Shown: positions 9,975-18,247 of the stretch, in pieces
Layout of the letters: the number at the start of each line of letters is the position of its first letter
Numbering within the stretch: the stretch's first letter is position 1
Assembly: GCF_900167055.1 (NCBI RefSeq)
Contig: NZ_FUXP01000002.1
Coordinates: 1 to 64,000, forward strand
DNA: 64,000 nt
From: Lysobacter spongiicola DSM 21749
GTDB taxonomy: Bacteria > Pseudomonadota > Gammaproteobacteria > Xanthomonadales > Xanthomonadaceae
Direction: 5' to 3'
Program-made: the position numbers and the translations under genes
Notes under the pieces: generated by a model
What the model was told of the DNA's origin: nothing
Databases searched by the model: none
Seen by the model: the letters and a program-made list of their open reading frames with translations, nothing else

Positions 9975-11000
9975 TCAGGAGCCGGCCAGCGTGGCCATGA
10001 TCGCCTTCTGTACATGCAGGCGGTTTTCGGCTTCTTCGATGGCGATGCAGCGCGGCGAATCCATCACCGCATCGGTGGCCTTGACGTTGCGGCGCAGTGG
10101 CAGGCAATGGCTGAAGACGGCATCGTTGGTCAGGGCCATCTTCTGCTCGTCGACGATGAAGTGGCGGTAACGGTCGCGGATGGGCTTCTCCGGCGCCCAA
10201 TTGCCGAAGTACGGCAGCGCACCCCAGCTCTTGGCGTAGACGACGTCCGCTCCGGCATAGCTGCCCTCGATGTCATGGCTGACCCGCAGCGAGCCACCAC
10301 TCTCCCCGGCGTTGCGCTCGGCCCACTCCATGTAGCGGCGGTCGAGCACGTACTCCGGCGTCGGGCATAGCAACGTCACGTCCATGCCCATGCGCGTTGC
10401 GATGGTCAACGCGGAATTGGCCACGGCGGTGTTGAGCGGCTTGGGGTGGTAGGTCCAGGTCAGCACGAACTTGCGCCCGCGCAGGTCCGTGGCCGGCGCA
10501 CCGGGGTTACCGAAATGCTCCTGCAGGGCCATCACGTGGGCCAGCTCCTGGCAGGGGTGGGTGATGGTTTCCATGTTGATCACCGGCACCGGCGAATAGC
10601 GCGCGAAGCTGCGCAGGACCCGGTCCTCTCGATCGACCGACCAGTCGACGAATTTCGGGAACGCCCGCACGCCGATCAGGTCGACGTAGCGTCCGAGCAC
10701 CCGCGCCACCTCGGCGACGTGCTCCTCCGCCTCGCCATCCATCACGGTGCCCAGGTCGAACTCGATCGGCCACGCGTCCTTACCCGGCTGCAGTACCACC
10801 GCATGTCCACCGAGGTGGAAGGCACCCAGCTCGAAGCTGGTGCGGGTGCGCATCGACGGGTTGAAGAACACCAGCGCGATGGACTTGCCACGCAGTTGGT
10901 CGCCCAGGCGTTCGCGCTTGAAGACGTGGGCCTGCGCGAGGAGCGCATCGAGGTCGGGACGGGACCAGTCCTGGGTGTTGAGGAAGTGCCTGATGGTCAT
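9975..11000 (-). CDS. argF': N-acetylornithine carbamoyltransferase
   Basis: 341 residues from the ATG at 11000. It carbamoylates N-acetylornithine to N-acetylcitrulline. The carbamoyl-phosphate motif is [11 protein letters not shown] and the C-terminal motif is HCLPLRRN, close to the characterised Xanthomonas campestris enzyme. A glutamate at residue 92 is at the position reported to favour acetyl- over succinyl-ornithine. The open frame extends to 11072, but that part is read from the leader terminator, so 11000 is the start. It heads the operon and is preceded by a likely attenuator. Confidence 0.95.
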   Translation of the reverse strand: MTIRHFLNTQDWSRPDLDALLAQAHVFKRERLGDQLRGKSIALVFFNPSMRTRTSFELGAFHLGGHAVVLQPGKDAWPIEFDLGTVMDGEAEEHVAEVARVLGRYVDLIGVRAFPKFVDWSVDREDRVLRSFARYSPVPVINMETITHPCQELAHVMALQEHFGNPGAPATDLRGRKFVLTWTYHPKPLNTAVANSALTIATRMGMDVTLLCPTPEYVLDRRYMEWAERNAGESGGSLRVSHDIEGSYAGADVVYAKSWGALPYFGNWAPEKPIRDRYRHFIVDEQKMALTNDAVFSHCLPLRRNVKATDAVMDSPRCIAIEEAENRLHVQKAIMATLAGS

Positions 11001-11040
11001 TGCGGGATCCGTGAGCGGGAGGGTCGCGGGGCCCGGAAAC

Positions 11041-11069
11041 AAAAAAGCCCAGCGCGGGAGCTGGGCTTT
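11041..11069 (-). terminator. Rho-independent terminator in the argF' leader
   Basis: On the minus strand a ten-base stem (AAAGCCCAGC / GCTGGGCTTT) with a six-base loop runs straight into six Ts (TTTTTTG). It lies 41 bases before the argF' start, inside the leader rather than after a gene, so it would stop transcription before the operon unless disrupted. Confidence 0.88.
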
Positions 11070-11103
11070 CATCTGCTGCGCCTGTGCTCAGGCGTGCGTG
11101 CGG

Positions 11104-11208
11104 CTACCCAGCCGGGGTGGAAGGCACCGGTCGGCGGGCACGCGAGGTCATTCCCGCCGCCATGTAGGCGGAGGTCAAGATGTCGGCGTCGGCACGGAGC
11201 TGGGTCAT
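11104..11208 (-). CDS. Putative arginine-rich leader peptide of the arg operon
   Basis: 34 residues, MTQLRADADI... ending in TSRARRPVPSTPAG. Arginine codons CGT, CGC and CGA cluster at positions 23, 25 and 26. The stop lies within the segment able to disrupt the terminator. No Shine-Dalgarno sequence precedes the ATG; a weak promoter (TTGCCG at 11246-11241, GAGCAT at 11223-11218, spacing 17) would start RNA almost at the ATG, so leaderless translation is possible. Translation is not proven. Confidence 0.5.
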   Translation of the reverse strand: MTQLRADADILTSAYMAAGMTSRARRPVPSTPAG

Positions 11209-11264
11209 TGCGGGAGGATGCTCGCACGCCCGCTGCCCTACGGCAAGCGCGGCACGAAGATGGT

Positions 11265-11705
11265 TCAGCCGCCCGGGCCGCCGGACACCACCGGGGTCAC
11301 GCCGATGCGGATCCTGAGCCGGTTGCCCGGGTCGTCCGGGAGCCGGGACCGGTACTTGGAGCCCTTGTAGACGTAGTCGACGTCGTAGGCGATGGGACGC
11401 CGGAACTCCCGCTCGACCGTCACCGGTACGCAGTCGGCCGGCTCCGGCTCCTCTTCGCGGCTGAAAGCACCCTTCACCGCGCCGACTACACGCGAGAGCT
11501 TGGAGCCATCCTCTTCCGGCGTGGCGGACTCGCAGCGCTGCTCCACCGCCGAGGCGGTCAGCGTCTGGTAGACCGGAGTCACGCGCAGGACCTGGGCGTA
11601 GGCGAAACGAACGTTCTCCGCCTGGATCACCGTTGTCTCCTGAGCCCAAACCGGCGCCGCCATGAGCGTGCACAGCAGCAGGATTGGCAGGCAGCAGCGA
11701 CTCAT
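11265..11705 (-). CDS. Secreted hypothetical protein
   Basis: 146 residues with a clear signal peptide (MSRCCLPILLLCTLMAAPVWA, cleavage after VWA). The C-terminal half (about 105-140, AYDVDYVYKGSKYRSRLP... RLRIRIGV) resembles the end of xanthomonad envelope proteins that carry a glycine-zipper segment, but the zipper itself is absent. Function is unknown; a periplasmic location is likely. It is divergent from cysS and lies immediately before the arg leader, with only 56 bases between its stop and the leader ORF. Confidence 0.75.
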   Translation of the reverse strand: MSRCCLPILLLCTLMAAPVWAQETTVIQAENVRFAYAQVLRVTPVYQTLTASAVEQRCESATPEEDGSKLSRVVGAVKGAFSREEEPEPADCVPVTVEREFRRPIAYDVDYVYKGSKYRSRLPDDPGNRLRIRIGVTPVVSGGPGG

Positions 11706-11798
11706 CGGATAGGCAGGCTCGGAACGGGATCCATGCAAGTGTATGCGCCGGCGGGCAATAGGGGCTGAACCCCGACCCTGCTGCCCCCCGGGCCCCGT

Positions 11799-11804
11799 TA
11801 GAAT
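11799..11804 (+). promoter_or_regulatory. -10 element (TAGAAT) before cysS
   Basis: TAGAAT lies 24 bases before the cysS ATG. The same hexamer in a similar context occurs before epmB (32475) and tRNA-Ala (44007). No good -35 hexamer is visible. Confidence 0.5.
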
Positions 11805-11828
11805 GGCGAAAACCATCGCGCAATTCCA

Positions 11829-13196
11829 ATGAGCCTGCATCTCTACAACAGCCTGACCCGGCGGGTCGAACCGTTCGCGCCCGCCGACCCGGCGCGGCCG
11901 ACGATGTATGTGTGCGGCCCGACCGTCTACAACTACGTGCACATCGGCAACGCGCGCGGGCCCGTCGTGTTCGGCGTCCTGGCTGACCTGCTGCGCAGGC
12001 GCCACGGGGCCCTGGCCTATGCGCGGAACATCACCGACGTGGATGACAAGATCAACGCCGCGGCGAAGGAGCTCGGTGTGCCGATCTCCGACATCACCGA
12101 CCGTTTCGCGGCCGCCTACCGGGAAGACATGGCCGCGCTTGGAGTGGCTCCACCCGACCTGGAACCCGAGGCGACCGCGCACATCCCGCAGATCGTCTCG
12201 ATGATCGAGCGCCTGATCGCCGCCGGCCACGCCTATGCGGCGGAAGGCCACGTGCTGTTCTCGGTGGCGAGCTTCGACGGATACGGGAAGCTGTCGCGAC
12301 GCGATCCGGACGACATGCTGGCGGGTGCCCGCGTCGAGGTCGCGCCCTACAAGCGCGATCCGGGCGACTTCGTGCTCTGGAAGCCCTCGAGCGACGACCT
12401 GCCGGGTTGGGACTCCCCCTGGGGTCGCGGCCGCCCCGGGTGGCACATCGAGTGCTCGGCGATGGCCGCCGCGCACCTGGGCGAGACCATCGACATCCAT
12501 GCCGGCGGCGCCGACCTGCAGTTCCCCCACCACGAGAACGAGATCGCCCAGAGCGAGTGCGCCCATGGGGGCCGGACGTTCGCCCGGTGGTGGCTGCACA
12601 ACGGCATGCTCAACTTCGGTGGGGCAAAGATGTCGAAGTCGCTGGGAAACATCGAGAAGGTCCACGACCTGGTCCGGGCCCACCCGCCGGAGGCGCTGCG
12701 CCACGCGTTGCTCTCGGCCCACTACCGCCAGCCCCTGGACTGGTCGGATGCGCTGGTCGAACAGTCGGTGCGTACGCTCGACCGGCTGTATGGCACCTTG
12801 CGGGATCTCTCGGACGTGGAGGCGACGACTCAGATTCCCGCCAGCATCGAAACGATCCTGGACGACGACCTCAACACCCCCCAGGCGCTGGCCGAGATCG
12901 CGCGGATTGCCGCAGAGGCGCGCAAGGCCGAGGACCCGGCAGAGCGGAAGCGCCTGAAAGGCGAGCTGCTCGGAGCAGGACGTGCGCTGGGTCTCCTGCA
13001 ACAGGCACCGGCGGACTGGTTCGCGCGCGGCGCCGACAACAGCGACGACAGCCGGATCCAGGCCCTCGTGGACGAGCGCAACCTGGCAAAGAAGAACCGG
13101 GACTTCAAACGCGCCGATGAGATACGTGACCAGCTCGCCAGCGAGGGCATCCTGCTGGAGGACACGCCTGCCGGCGTGCGCTGGCGCCGACAATGA
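11829..13196 (+). CDS. cysS: Cysteinyl-tRNA synthetase
   Basis: 455 residues of a class I synthetase that charges tRNA-Cys. The zinc/cysteine-site Cys is in [19 protein letters not shown], which also holds the HIGH motif; further zinc ligands are in HIECSAMA and [18 protein letters not shown] is present. The C-terminal region ([20 protein letters not shown]) is the usual anticodon-contacting part. Its stop overlaps the first possible start of sufE. Confidence 0.98.
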   Translation: MSLHLYNSLTRRVEPFAPADPARPTMYVCGPTVYNYVHIGNARGPVVFGVLADLLRRRHGALAYARNITDVDDKINAAAKELGVPISDITDRFAAAYREDMAALGVAPPDLEPEATAHIPQIVSMIERLIAAGHAYAAEGHVLFSVASFDGYGKLSRRDPDDMLAGARVEVAPYKRDPGDFVLWKPSSDDLPGWDSPWGRGRPGWHIECSAMAAAHLGETIDIHAGGADLQFPHHENEIAQSECAHGGRTFARWWLHNGMLNFGGAKMSKSLGNIEKVHDLVRAHPPEALRHALLSAHYRQPLDWSDALVEQSVRTLDRLYGTLRDLSDVEATTQIPASIETILDDDLNTPQALAEIARIAAEARKAEDPAERKRLKGELLGAGRALGLLQQAPADWFARGADNSDDSRIQALVDERNLAKKNRDFKRADEIRDQLASEGILLEDTPAGVRWRRQ

Positions 13197-13213
13197 CACA
13201 GGAGCACCCGACC

Positions 13214-13654
13214 ATGGCGTCCCCTTTCCCGCTGGAACCCACCGCTGCCGAGGCCCAGGCGGCAATCCGCGAGGAGTTCGCGTTCTTCAGCGACTGGTCC
13301 GAGCGCTACCAGTACCTGATCGACCTTGGACGCAAGCTGCCGGAGTTCCCCGAAGAGTGGAAGACCGAGGAGCATCGGCTTCACGGGTGCCAGTCCCTGG
13401 TCTGGATCGTGCCGCGGGGCGATGCCGAGCGGCTGGACTTCCACGCCATCAGCGACTCCGCGATCGTCTCCGGCCTTGTCTATCTCGCGCTGCGCGTGTA
13501 TTCGGGCCGGAGCGCCGCCGAGATCGCCGCGACCGACGCCGAGTACATCGCCGACATCGGCCTTGCCAAGCACCTGTCGCCCACTCGCAGCAACGGCCTG
13601 GCCGCGCTGCTCGGGTTCATCCAGCAGCACGCGCGCCAACAGATCCAGGCATGA
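13214..13654 (+). CDS. sufE: SufE cysteine-desulfurase sulfur acceptor
   Basis: 146 residues. SufE accepts persulfide sulfur from a SufS-type desulfurase for Fe-S cluster assembly; the acceptor cysteine is in HRLHGCQSLVW. The start at 13214 has AGGAG nine bases upstream; an in-frame ATG at 13193 overlaps the cysS stop as ATGA and would add seven residues. No sufBCDS genes are near. A strong terminator follows. Confidence 0.93.
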   Translation: MASPFPLEPTAAEAQAAIREEFAFFSDWSERYQYLIDLGRKLPEFPEEWKTEEHRLHGCQSLVWIVPRGDAERLDFHAISDSAIVSGLVYLALRVYSGRSAAEIAATDAEYIADIGLAKHLSPTRSNGLAALLGFIQQHARQQIQA

Positions 13655-13682
13655 AAAAAGCCCGCATCGAGCGGGCTTTTTT
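13654..13682. terminator. Bidirectional rho-independent terminator between sufE and dksA
   Basis: A perfect 12-base stem (AAAAAAGCCCGC / GCGGGCTTTTTT) with a five-base loop. T-runs follow on both strands, so it can end both sufE and the converging dksA-type gene. Confidence 0.95.
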
Positions 13683-13720
13683 CGAACACGGCCCTGCGAC
13701 CAGGGCTCGGGCTGGATGGA

Positions 13721-14821
13721 TCAGTCGCCCATCTGCTTCTGCAGGTGCTCCCAACGCTCCTGCGCATCGATGGTGCGCTCGGCGGTAAGACGCGCCTCCA
13801 GGCGATCCAGGCCAATCTCCTCGCCGGTATCCACGCAGAAACCGTAGTCACCCGAGTCGACGCGCTTGAGGGTGCTGTCGATCTTGCTGATCAGCTTCCG
13901 GTAGCGATCACGCGTACGCAGCTCCAGCGAGTTCTCGGTCTCGCGCGTGGCGCGCTCGGCCTCGTCACCGACATCGCGTACTTCGTCCTTGAGGTTCTCG
14001 ATGGTCTGCTTCGATTCCTCGACCAGGTCCGCTCGCCACTGCAACAGGCGCTGGCGGAAGTACTCCAGTTGCAGCGGGCTCATGTATTCCTCTTCCGCGC
14101 TCGGCTTGTAGCCGCGCGGGACAATGGGTCGACCACTGCCTTTTTCTGTTTGGTACTGCACGACTTTGACTTTACCTCTGGGTGCGGGGGCTTGCGGCTT
14201 GGCGGCGACCGCGACGGCAACCTTGCCGACGGGACGCTTCACCGGTGCCGAAGCAGGCTTGGCGGCGGGCTTGCTGGAAGCCGGTGCCTTGGCAGCCTTG
14301 GTGGGGGATGGATTGGCAGTCGCCCTGGTGCTGGCGACGGGTTTCTTCTCCGGCTTGCTGCTCGTTGCCGGTTTCCCGGCAGCCTTGGCGGCCTTGCCTG
14401 GCGATTTGCCAACAGTAGCGGTGTTGGCCTTCCTGGCGGGTGAAGCCGCCTTCGACTTTCCGGCAGGCGCATTCTTGCCCGTCGTCTTCTTGATCGTCTT
14501 CTTGGAAGATGGAACCTTCGTCACTGCAGCCTTTTTCGTTGCTGGTTTCTTTTCCGGAGCCTTCCGGGCAGGTGCGGCCTTCTTCGACGCAGCCACCTTC
14601 TTGCCGACCGGCTTGGTGGGTACCTGCTTGCGGGCAGGTACAGCCTTCTTCGCAGGTGCGGCCTTCCTGGCAGGCGTCTTCTTCGCGGCGGGCTTGCGGG
14701 CAGGCGGCTTGGCGGCAGCCTTCTTCGGGACCGTCTTTTTGGACGCGACTTTCTTCGCGGCCGCATTGACAGTCTTCTTGATGGCCTTGGCGGCCTTTTT
14801 CGCGGTTTTCTTCAATGCCAC
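13721..14821 (-). CDS. DksA-family RNA polymerase regulator with a histone-like N-terminal tail
   Basis: 366 residues. Residues 1-215 are almost only Lys, Ala, Pro, Ser and Thr in AAKK/PAKK-type repeats like histone H1 or AlgP tails. Residues about 240-366 form a DksA module: a coiled coil with the tip motif DVGDEA (fitting DxxDxA) and a C-terminal globular part. Of the four zinc cysteines of classical DksA only one remains (GFCVDT; the second pair reads TIDAQ), so zinc binding is unlikely. The start is a GTG after an AGGACGAGG site. Such long forms occur in xanthomonads. Expected role: DksA-type transcription control, with added DNA or RNA binding by the tail (inferred). Confidence 0.85.
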   Translation of the reverse strand: MALKKTAKKAAKAIKKTVNAAAKKVASKKTVPKKAAAKPPARKPAAKKTPARKAAPAKKAVPARKQVPTKPVGKKVAASKKAAPARKAPEKKPATKKAAVTKVPSSKKTIKKTTGKNAPAGKSKAASPARKANTATVGKSPGKAAKAAGKPATSSKPEKKPVASTRATANPSPTKAAKAPASSKPAAKPASAPVKRPVGKVAVAVAAKPQAPAPRGKVKVVQYQTEKGSGRPIVPRGYKPSAEEEYMSPLQLEYFRQRLLQWRADLVEESKQTIENLKDEVRDVGDEAERATRETENSLELRTRDRYRKLISKIDSTLKRVDSGDYGFCVDTGEEIGLDRLEARLTAERTIDAQERWEHLQKQMGD

Positions 14822-14864
14822 GAGCGCCTCGTCCTTTTATTCCCTTGTGACGGGAAAGCGCGCT

Positions 14865-14893
14865 GTTATACCCTGCCCCGGCACCCGCGGCAA
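14865..14893 (-). promoter_or_regulatory. Promoter of the dksA-type gene
   Basis: Minus strand: -35 TTGCCG (14893-14888), 17-base spacer, -10 TATAAC (14870-14865). This places the RNA start about 35-40 bases before the GTG start codon. Confidence 0.65.
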
Positions 14894-14967
14894 CCGCGCC
14901 ACCGGATCCCCGGACGCGCCCCTCCGGAACCGAGCTCCATCATGGTGCCTACCGGTATCAAGAAACA

Positions 14968-15189
14968 GTGATCGACCGCCTGCTCATAGCGTTGCTGCGC
15001 GGTTACAAGCGCTGGATCAGCCCGCTGCTCGGGCCGCGCTGCCGGTTCCACCCGACCTGCTCGGTCTACGCGATGCAGGCGATCGCGCGATTCGGCGCCT
15101 TCAAGGGCAGCTGGCTGGCGCTGCGGCGTATCCTGCGGTGCCATCCCCTGCACCCTGGCGGCCACGATCCAGTGCCCCCGGTGGACTGA
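14968..15189 (+). CDS. yidD: YidD membrane protein insertion efficiency factor
   Basis: 73 residues with an amphipathic N-terminus and the family core [18 protein letters not shown], then [12 protein letters not shown]. It assists YidC-dependent membrane insertion at the inner membrane. The start is a GTG; the nearest upstream ATG (14942) is in frame but blocked by a stop nine codons later. It is usually found in the rpmH-rnpA-yidC cluster; here it stands alone before pyrC, as in other xanthomonads. Confidence 0.92.
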   Translation: MIDRLLIALLRGYKRWISPLLGPRCRFHPTCSVYAMQAIARFGAFKGSWLALRRILRCHPLHPGGHDPVPPVD

Positions 15190-15210
15190 CACACGCCAAC
15201 AAGGATCCCC

Positions 15211-16563
15211 ATGACTTCTCCCGCGACCCTCATCGTCAACGCCCGGCTGGTCAATGAAGGCCGCGAGTTCGAAGCCGACTTGCGCATTGAAGGCGGCCTG
15301 ATCACCCGCATCGAAAAAGGACTCGCGGCGAAGGACAACGAAACCGTTGTCGATGCTGCCGGACGTCGCCTGCTGCCGGGGATGATCGACGACCAGGTCC
15401 ACTTCCGCGAACCGGGCATGGAGTACAAGGCGGACATGGCGGTGGAGTCCGGCGCCGCCGTGGCCGGGGGCATCACCAGCTTCATGGATATGCCCAACAC
15501 CAGCCCACCGACGCTTGACGCCGATGCATTGGAGGACAAGTACCGCCGCGCGCTCGGCCGCGTCTGGGGCAACCACGGCTTCTACATGGGAACCAGCACC
15601 TCCAACCTGGAAGCCATCCAGCGGCTTGATCCGCGCAGCGCACCGGGGGTGAAGGTGTTCATGGGCGCGTCGACCGGCAACATGCTGGTCGACGATCCGG
15701 AGATCCTCGCCGCCGTCTTCCGCGATGCACCTACGCCGGTCATCACCCACTGCGAAGACACGCCGATGATCGAGGCCGAAAGCGCCCGCTACAAGGCGCG
15801 CTATGGCGATGACATCCCGGCGGAGTGCCACCCCGACATCCGCTCGCGCGAGGCCTGCATGAAGTCGACGCTGCTGGCTATTTCCCTCGCCAAGGAGCAC
15901 GGGACGCGGCTCCACGTGCTGCACATCTCCACGGCCGACGAGCTGGCGCTGTTCGAGGCCGGGCCGCTCATCCGCCCGGATGGCAGCCGCAAGCGCATCA
16001 CCGCCGAGACCTGCATCCACTTCCTCCGCTTGGACCGCTCCGACTACGCCGCGCTGGGCCACCTGATCAAGTGCAACCCCGCCATCAAGGACGCTTCCGA
16101 CCGCGAGGCGCTGGTGCGGGCGGTGGCGACGGACGTCATCGACGTACTCGCCACGGACCATGCCCCGCACCTGCTGGAAGAGAAGCAGAACCCCTACACG
16201 CGCGCCCCCAGTGGTCTGCCGCTGGTGCAGTACGCCCTGCCCGCCGCGCTGGAGCTGGTGCACGAAGGCCACCTGACGACGGCGCAGGTGGTACAGAAGT
16301 TCGCGCACGCCCCGGCCCAGCTGTTCGACGTCAGGAACCGCGGCTTCCTGCGCGAAGGCTACGCCGCCGACCTGGTACTCATCGACGACGTGCCGCTGAC
16401 GGTCCGCCGCGAGGACGTGCTGTCCAAATGCGGCTGGTCGCCGTTCGAGGGGCGCACCTTCCACAGCAGGATCGCCTCCACCTGGGTCAACGGCGTACAG
16501 GCCTGGGACGGCAGCCGGCTCGTGGGCACCCCGGGTGGCCAGCGGATGGAGTTCGACCGTTGA
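15211..16563 (+). CDS. pyrC: Dihydroorotase (class I)
   Basis: 450 residues. It cyclises carbamoyl-aspartate to dihydroorotate in pyrimidine synthesis. The amidohydrolase metal ligands are visible: DDQVHFREPG, the carboxylated lysine in GVKVFMGAS, THCED, HVLHIST and the aspartate in LATDHAPH. Length and motifs fit the longer class I enzyme, not the short E. coli type. The downstream M23 gene starts inside its stop codon. Confidence 0.95.
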   Translation: MTSPATLIVNARLVNEGREFEADLRIEGGLITRIEKGLAAKDNETVVDAAGRRLLPGMIDDQVHFREPGMEYKADMAVESGAAVAGGITSFMDMPNTSPPTLDADALEDKYRRALGRVWGNHGFYMGTSTSNLEAIQRLDPRSAPGVKVFMGASTGNMLVDDPEILAAVFRDAPTPVITHCEDTPMIEAESARYKARYGDDIPAECHPDIRSREACMKSTLLAISLAKEHGTRLHVLHISTADELALFEAGPLIRPDGSRKRITAETCIHFLRLDRSDYAALGHLIKCNPAIKDASDREALVRAVATDVIDVLATDHAPHLLEEKQNPYTRAPSGLPLVQYALPAALELVHEGHLTTAQVVQKFAHAPAQLFDVRNRGFLREGYAADLVLIDDVPLTVRREDVLSKCGWSPFEGRTFHSRIASTWVNGVQAWDGSRLVGTPGGQRMEFDR

Positions 16564-17432
16564 GGCTGGCGATCTTCGCGGCCCTGCTCGCAGCCACCAC
16601 CGTCGCCCCGGTGACAGCGTCGGCCGCAGCCCAGACCTCCACGCCCGAAGCTGCCGCTACCGCTATCGGTACGGACATGGACACGCGGGTCGTGTTCCCC
16701 TTGTCGGTGCAGCAAGGTGCCCTGGTGATCGGCAAGGTGCCGCCCGGCAGCTCCGTCACGCACGATGGGCGCCGGCTGCGCGTGACCGGTTACGGCAGCG
16801 TCGCTTTCGGCGTGGCGCGCGACCAGGAGGGGCCGGTGCAGGTCTCCGTCACCCGTCCGGACGGTGTCGCGGACGAGATCTCCATTGCGGTGCAGCCGAG
16901 GGACTTCCCGGTCGAACGGGTCAACGGCGTCCCGGGCAAGACCGTCAAACCGCCCCCGGCAATCGCCAAGCGCATCGCGCGTGAACAGGCCCTCGTCACC
17001 GCCGCGCGCGAACGCGACGACCCGCGCACCGGCTTCGCCGAACGCTTCATCTGGCCGGTCGAGGGGCGCATCAGCGGTCGCTTCGGCAACCAGCGCATCT
17101 ACAACGGCACCCCCGGCTCGGCCCACTCGGGCATGGACATCGCAGCGGCATCGGGGACGCCGGTGAAAGCGCCAGCATCGGGTGTCGTGACCTTCGCTGG
17201 CGACCTCTACCTGACCGGCGGGACCATCCTGCTCGACCACGGCCACGGCGTAAGTTCCAACTTCCTCCACCTGTCCCGGATGGATGTGCAGGTCGGCGAC
17301 GAGGTGCGGCAGGGCGACGTGATCGGTGCCGTCGGCGCTACCGGCCGCGCCACTGGTCCGCACCTGCACTGGGGGATGAACTGGCTGACGGTGAGGATCG
17401 ACCCGTTGCTGGTGTTGGAGCGTGGTAGCTGA
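16560..17432 (+). CDS. M23 (LytM-type) peptidoglycan endopeptidase
   Basis: 290 residues. A signal peptide (LRLAIFAALLAATTVAPVTASA) leads to a beta-rich middle and an M23 domain (about 160-285) with HSGMDIAAASGTPV and the second metal motif HLHWGMNW. It should cleave peptidoglycan cross-links in the periplasm. The start is a TTG overlapping the pyrC stop as TTGA, with GGAG eight bases upstream; longer frames from inside pyrC are shadows. The last 161 bases of the locus are duplicated at 22537-22697. Confidence 0.88.
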   Translation: MRLAIFAALLAATTVAPVTASAAAQTSTPEAAATAIGTDMDTRVVFPLSVQQGALVIGKVPPGSSVTHDGRRLRVTGYGSVAFGVARDQEGPVQVSVTRPDGVADEISIAVQPRDFPVERVNGVPGKTVKPPPAIAKRIAREQALVTAARERDDPRTGFAERFIWPVEGRISGRFGNQRIYNGTPGSAHSGMDIAAASGTPVKAPASGVVTFAGDLYLTGGTILLDHGHGVSSNFLHLSRMDVQVGDEVRQGDVIGAVGATGRATGPHLHWGMNWLTVRIDPLLVLERGS

Positions 17433-17439
17433 GTTCGCC
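17279..17439 (+). repeat. 161-bp direct repeat, copy 1 (3' end of the M23 gene)
   Basis: This stretch, covering the last 51 codons, the stop and seven bases of spacer, recurs in the same orientation at 22537-22697 with six base differences counted by eye. The two copies bracket the displaced type VI cassette. Confidence 0.95.
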
Positions 17440-17446
17440 TCGCATT

Positions 17447-17483
17447 GCGCAAACCAAGCCGTCACGACAGGCTTGGCTTGCGC
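17447..17483. terminator. Long hairpin after the M23 gene
   Basis: A 14-position stem (GCGCAAACCAAGCC / GGCTTGGCTTGCGC, one mismatch) with a nine-base loop lies between the converging M23 gene and the secreted metzincin-like gene. There is no strong T-run, so termination strength is uncertain. It is absent after repeat copy 2. Confidence 0.55.
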
Positions 17484-17492
17484 CCTGACCTT

Positions 17493-18122
17493 CTATTCGG
17501 CCTGCGGCTGGATCGGCATGGCCAGCTCGCTCGCACTGCAGAATTCGGCCAGTGCCGGATTTCCATCGGGCGCCCCATAGCTGGATCGAGCCCGATCGAA
17601 GCGGACCGTGTACTCGCGGGTGACAGCTTCCCCAAGGTGCTCATCGAAGCACGCCCGGGTAGCTGTTATCTCGCGCCACTCCTCACCGCGGAGCGGTCCG
17701 CTCGCATCCAGATCGGTAAAGAAGTCATCCATGACCTTGACTCCAAAATTCCCCGGGCAGTCGACGAACCCCATGAAATGTACGACTTCGTGCATCCCAT
17801 AAACGCCCGAGACGTCCTTTATCAGGAAGTCATTGCGCCCATCCATGTTCAAGTCGGGGCGAGCGTGCAGGAAGGTTTTGCCGAGGGCACGCGAATGGAG
17901 GCAGTCGCCCGCTCCGTCTGCACGGCAAACGCTGACCGACTCCCCTTCACCAGAACGGATTTCCACCCGACTGTCCGCATGAGCCAGCGCGCAAGGCCCC
18001 CGCTGGCGTGGAGCGCCCCGGGTCAGGTCGTCAAGGTCGGACGAGGCTGGTGAGGCACTTCCCACGGCCAAGAGCGCGGTGACCGCAATTGCAGGAATAT
18101 CCCTGCGCGCATGCTGAACCAT
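17493..18122 (-). CDS. Secreted protein with a metzincin-like zinc motif
   Basis: 209 residues with a signal peptide (about residues 1-28, ending SASPASS). The middle holds MHEVVHFMGFVDCPG, which fits HExxHxxGxxD, the zinc motif of snapalysin-type metzincins, and a possible Met-turn, VKVMDDFF, about 17 residues on. No overall family could be assigned. It is the last gene of the displaced vgrG cassette, reading the same way. A secreted protease or toxin role is inferred from the motif and place only. Confidence 0.65.
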   Translation of the reverse strand: MVQHARRDIPAIAVTALLAVGSASPASSDLDDLTRGAPRQRGPCALAHADSRVEIRSGEGESVSVCRADGAGDCLHSRALGKTFLHARPDLNMDGRNDFLIKDVSGVYGMHEVVHFMGFVDCPGNFGVKVMDDFFTDLDASGPLRGEEWREITATRACFDEHLGEAVTREYTVRFDRARSSYGAPDGNPALAEFCSASELAMPIQPQAE

Positions 18123-18131
18123 GGCTGCTAG

Positions 18132-18230
18132 TTAACCATAGCCAGCAAATAACTCCCGGATTTCCTCGCGACTGACGGCGCTGCGTTCAAGGATCGCAGC
18201 GAGTTCGTAACTTGCCCTCGCCCTAATACG
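18132..18230 (-). pseudogene. Remnant of an immunity-protein C-terminus
   Basis: The minus-strand frame ends with ASYELAAILERSAVSREE then IRELFAGYG and a TAA stop. It matches the last ~25 residues of the intact immunity-type protein at 22701-23132 (DDLAAILEHSPVTREEIREL). It has no start of its own and no upstream head; the matching head lies at 19131-19514, about 880 bp away. Confidence 0.75.
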
Positions 18231-18247
18231 AATGAAAACATCGGCAC

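Larger units (their letters stand above)
11041..11208 (-). promoter_or_regulatory. Candidate arginine attenuator (leader ORF plus alternative hairpins)
   Basis: Three segments can pair in exclusive ways on the minus-strand RNA. Segment 1 (11205-11198, ACCCAGCT) pairs with segment 2 (11113-11106, GGCTGGGT); segment 2 can instead pair with segment 3 (11066-11059, GCCCAGCT), which is the 5' arm of the terminator. Each alternative has eight pairs including wobbles. Segment 2 lies at the end of a 34-codon leader frame whose codons 23-26 are Arg-Ala-Arg-Arg. A ribosome stalled there would leave segment 2 free to break the terminator; one reaching the stop would cover segment 2. Seen: frame, segments, terminator. 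Inferred: regulation. Confidence 0.6.

Noticed and set aside
11001-11072. Upstream start of argF' giving 24 more residues
   Set aside because: The extension is read from the terminator hairpin and its T-run; homologues begin at the ATG at 11000.
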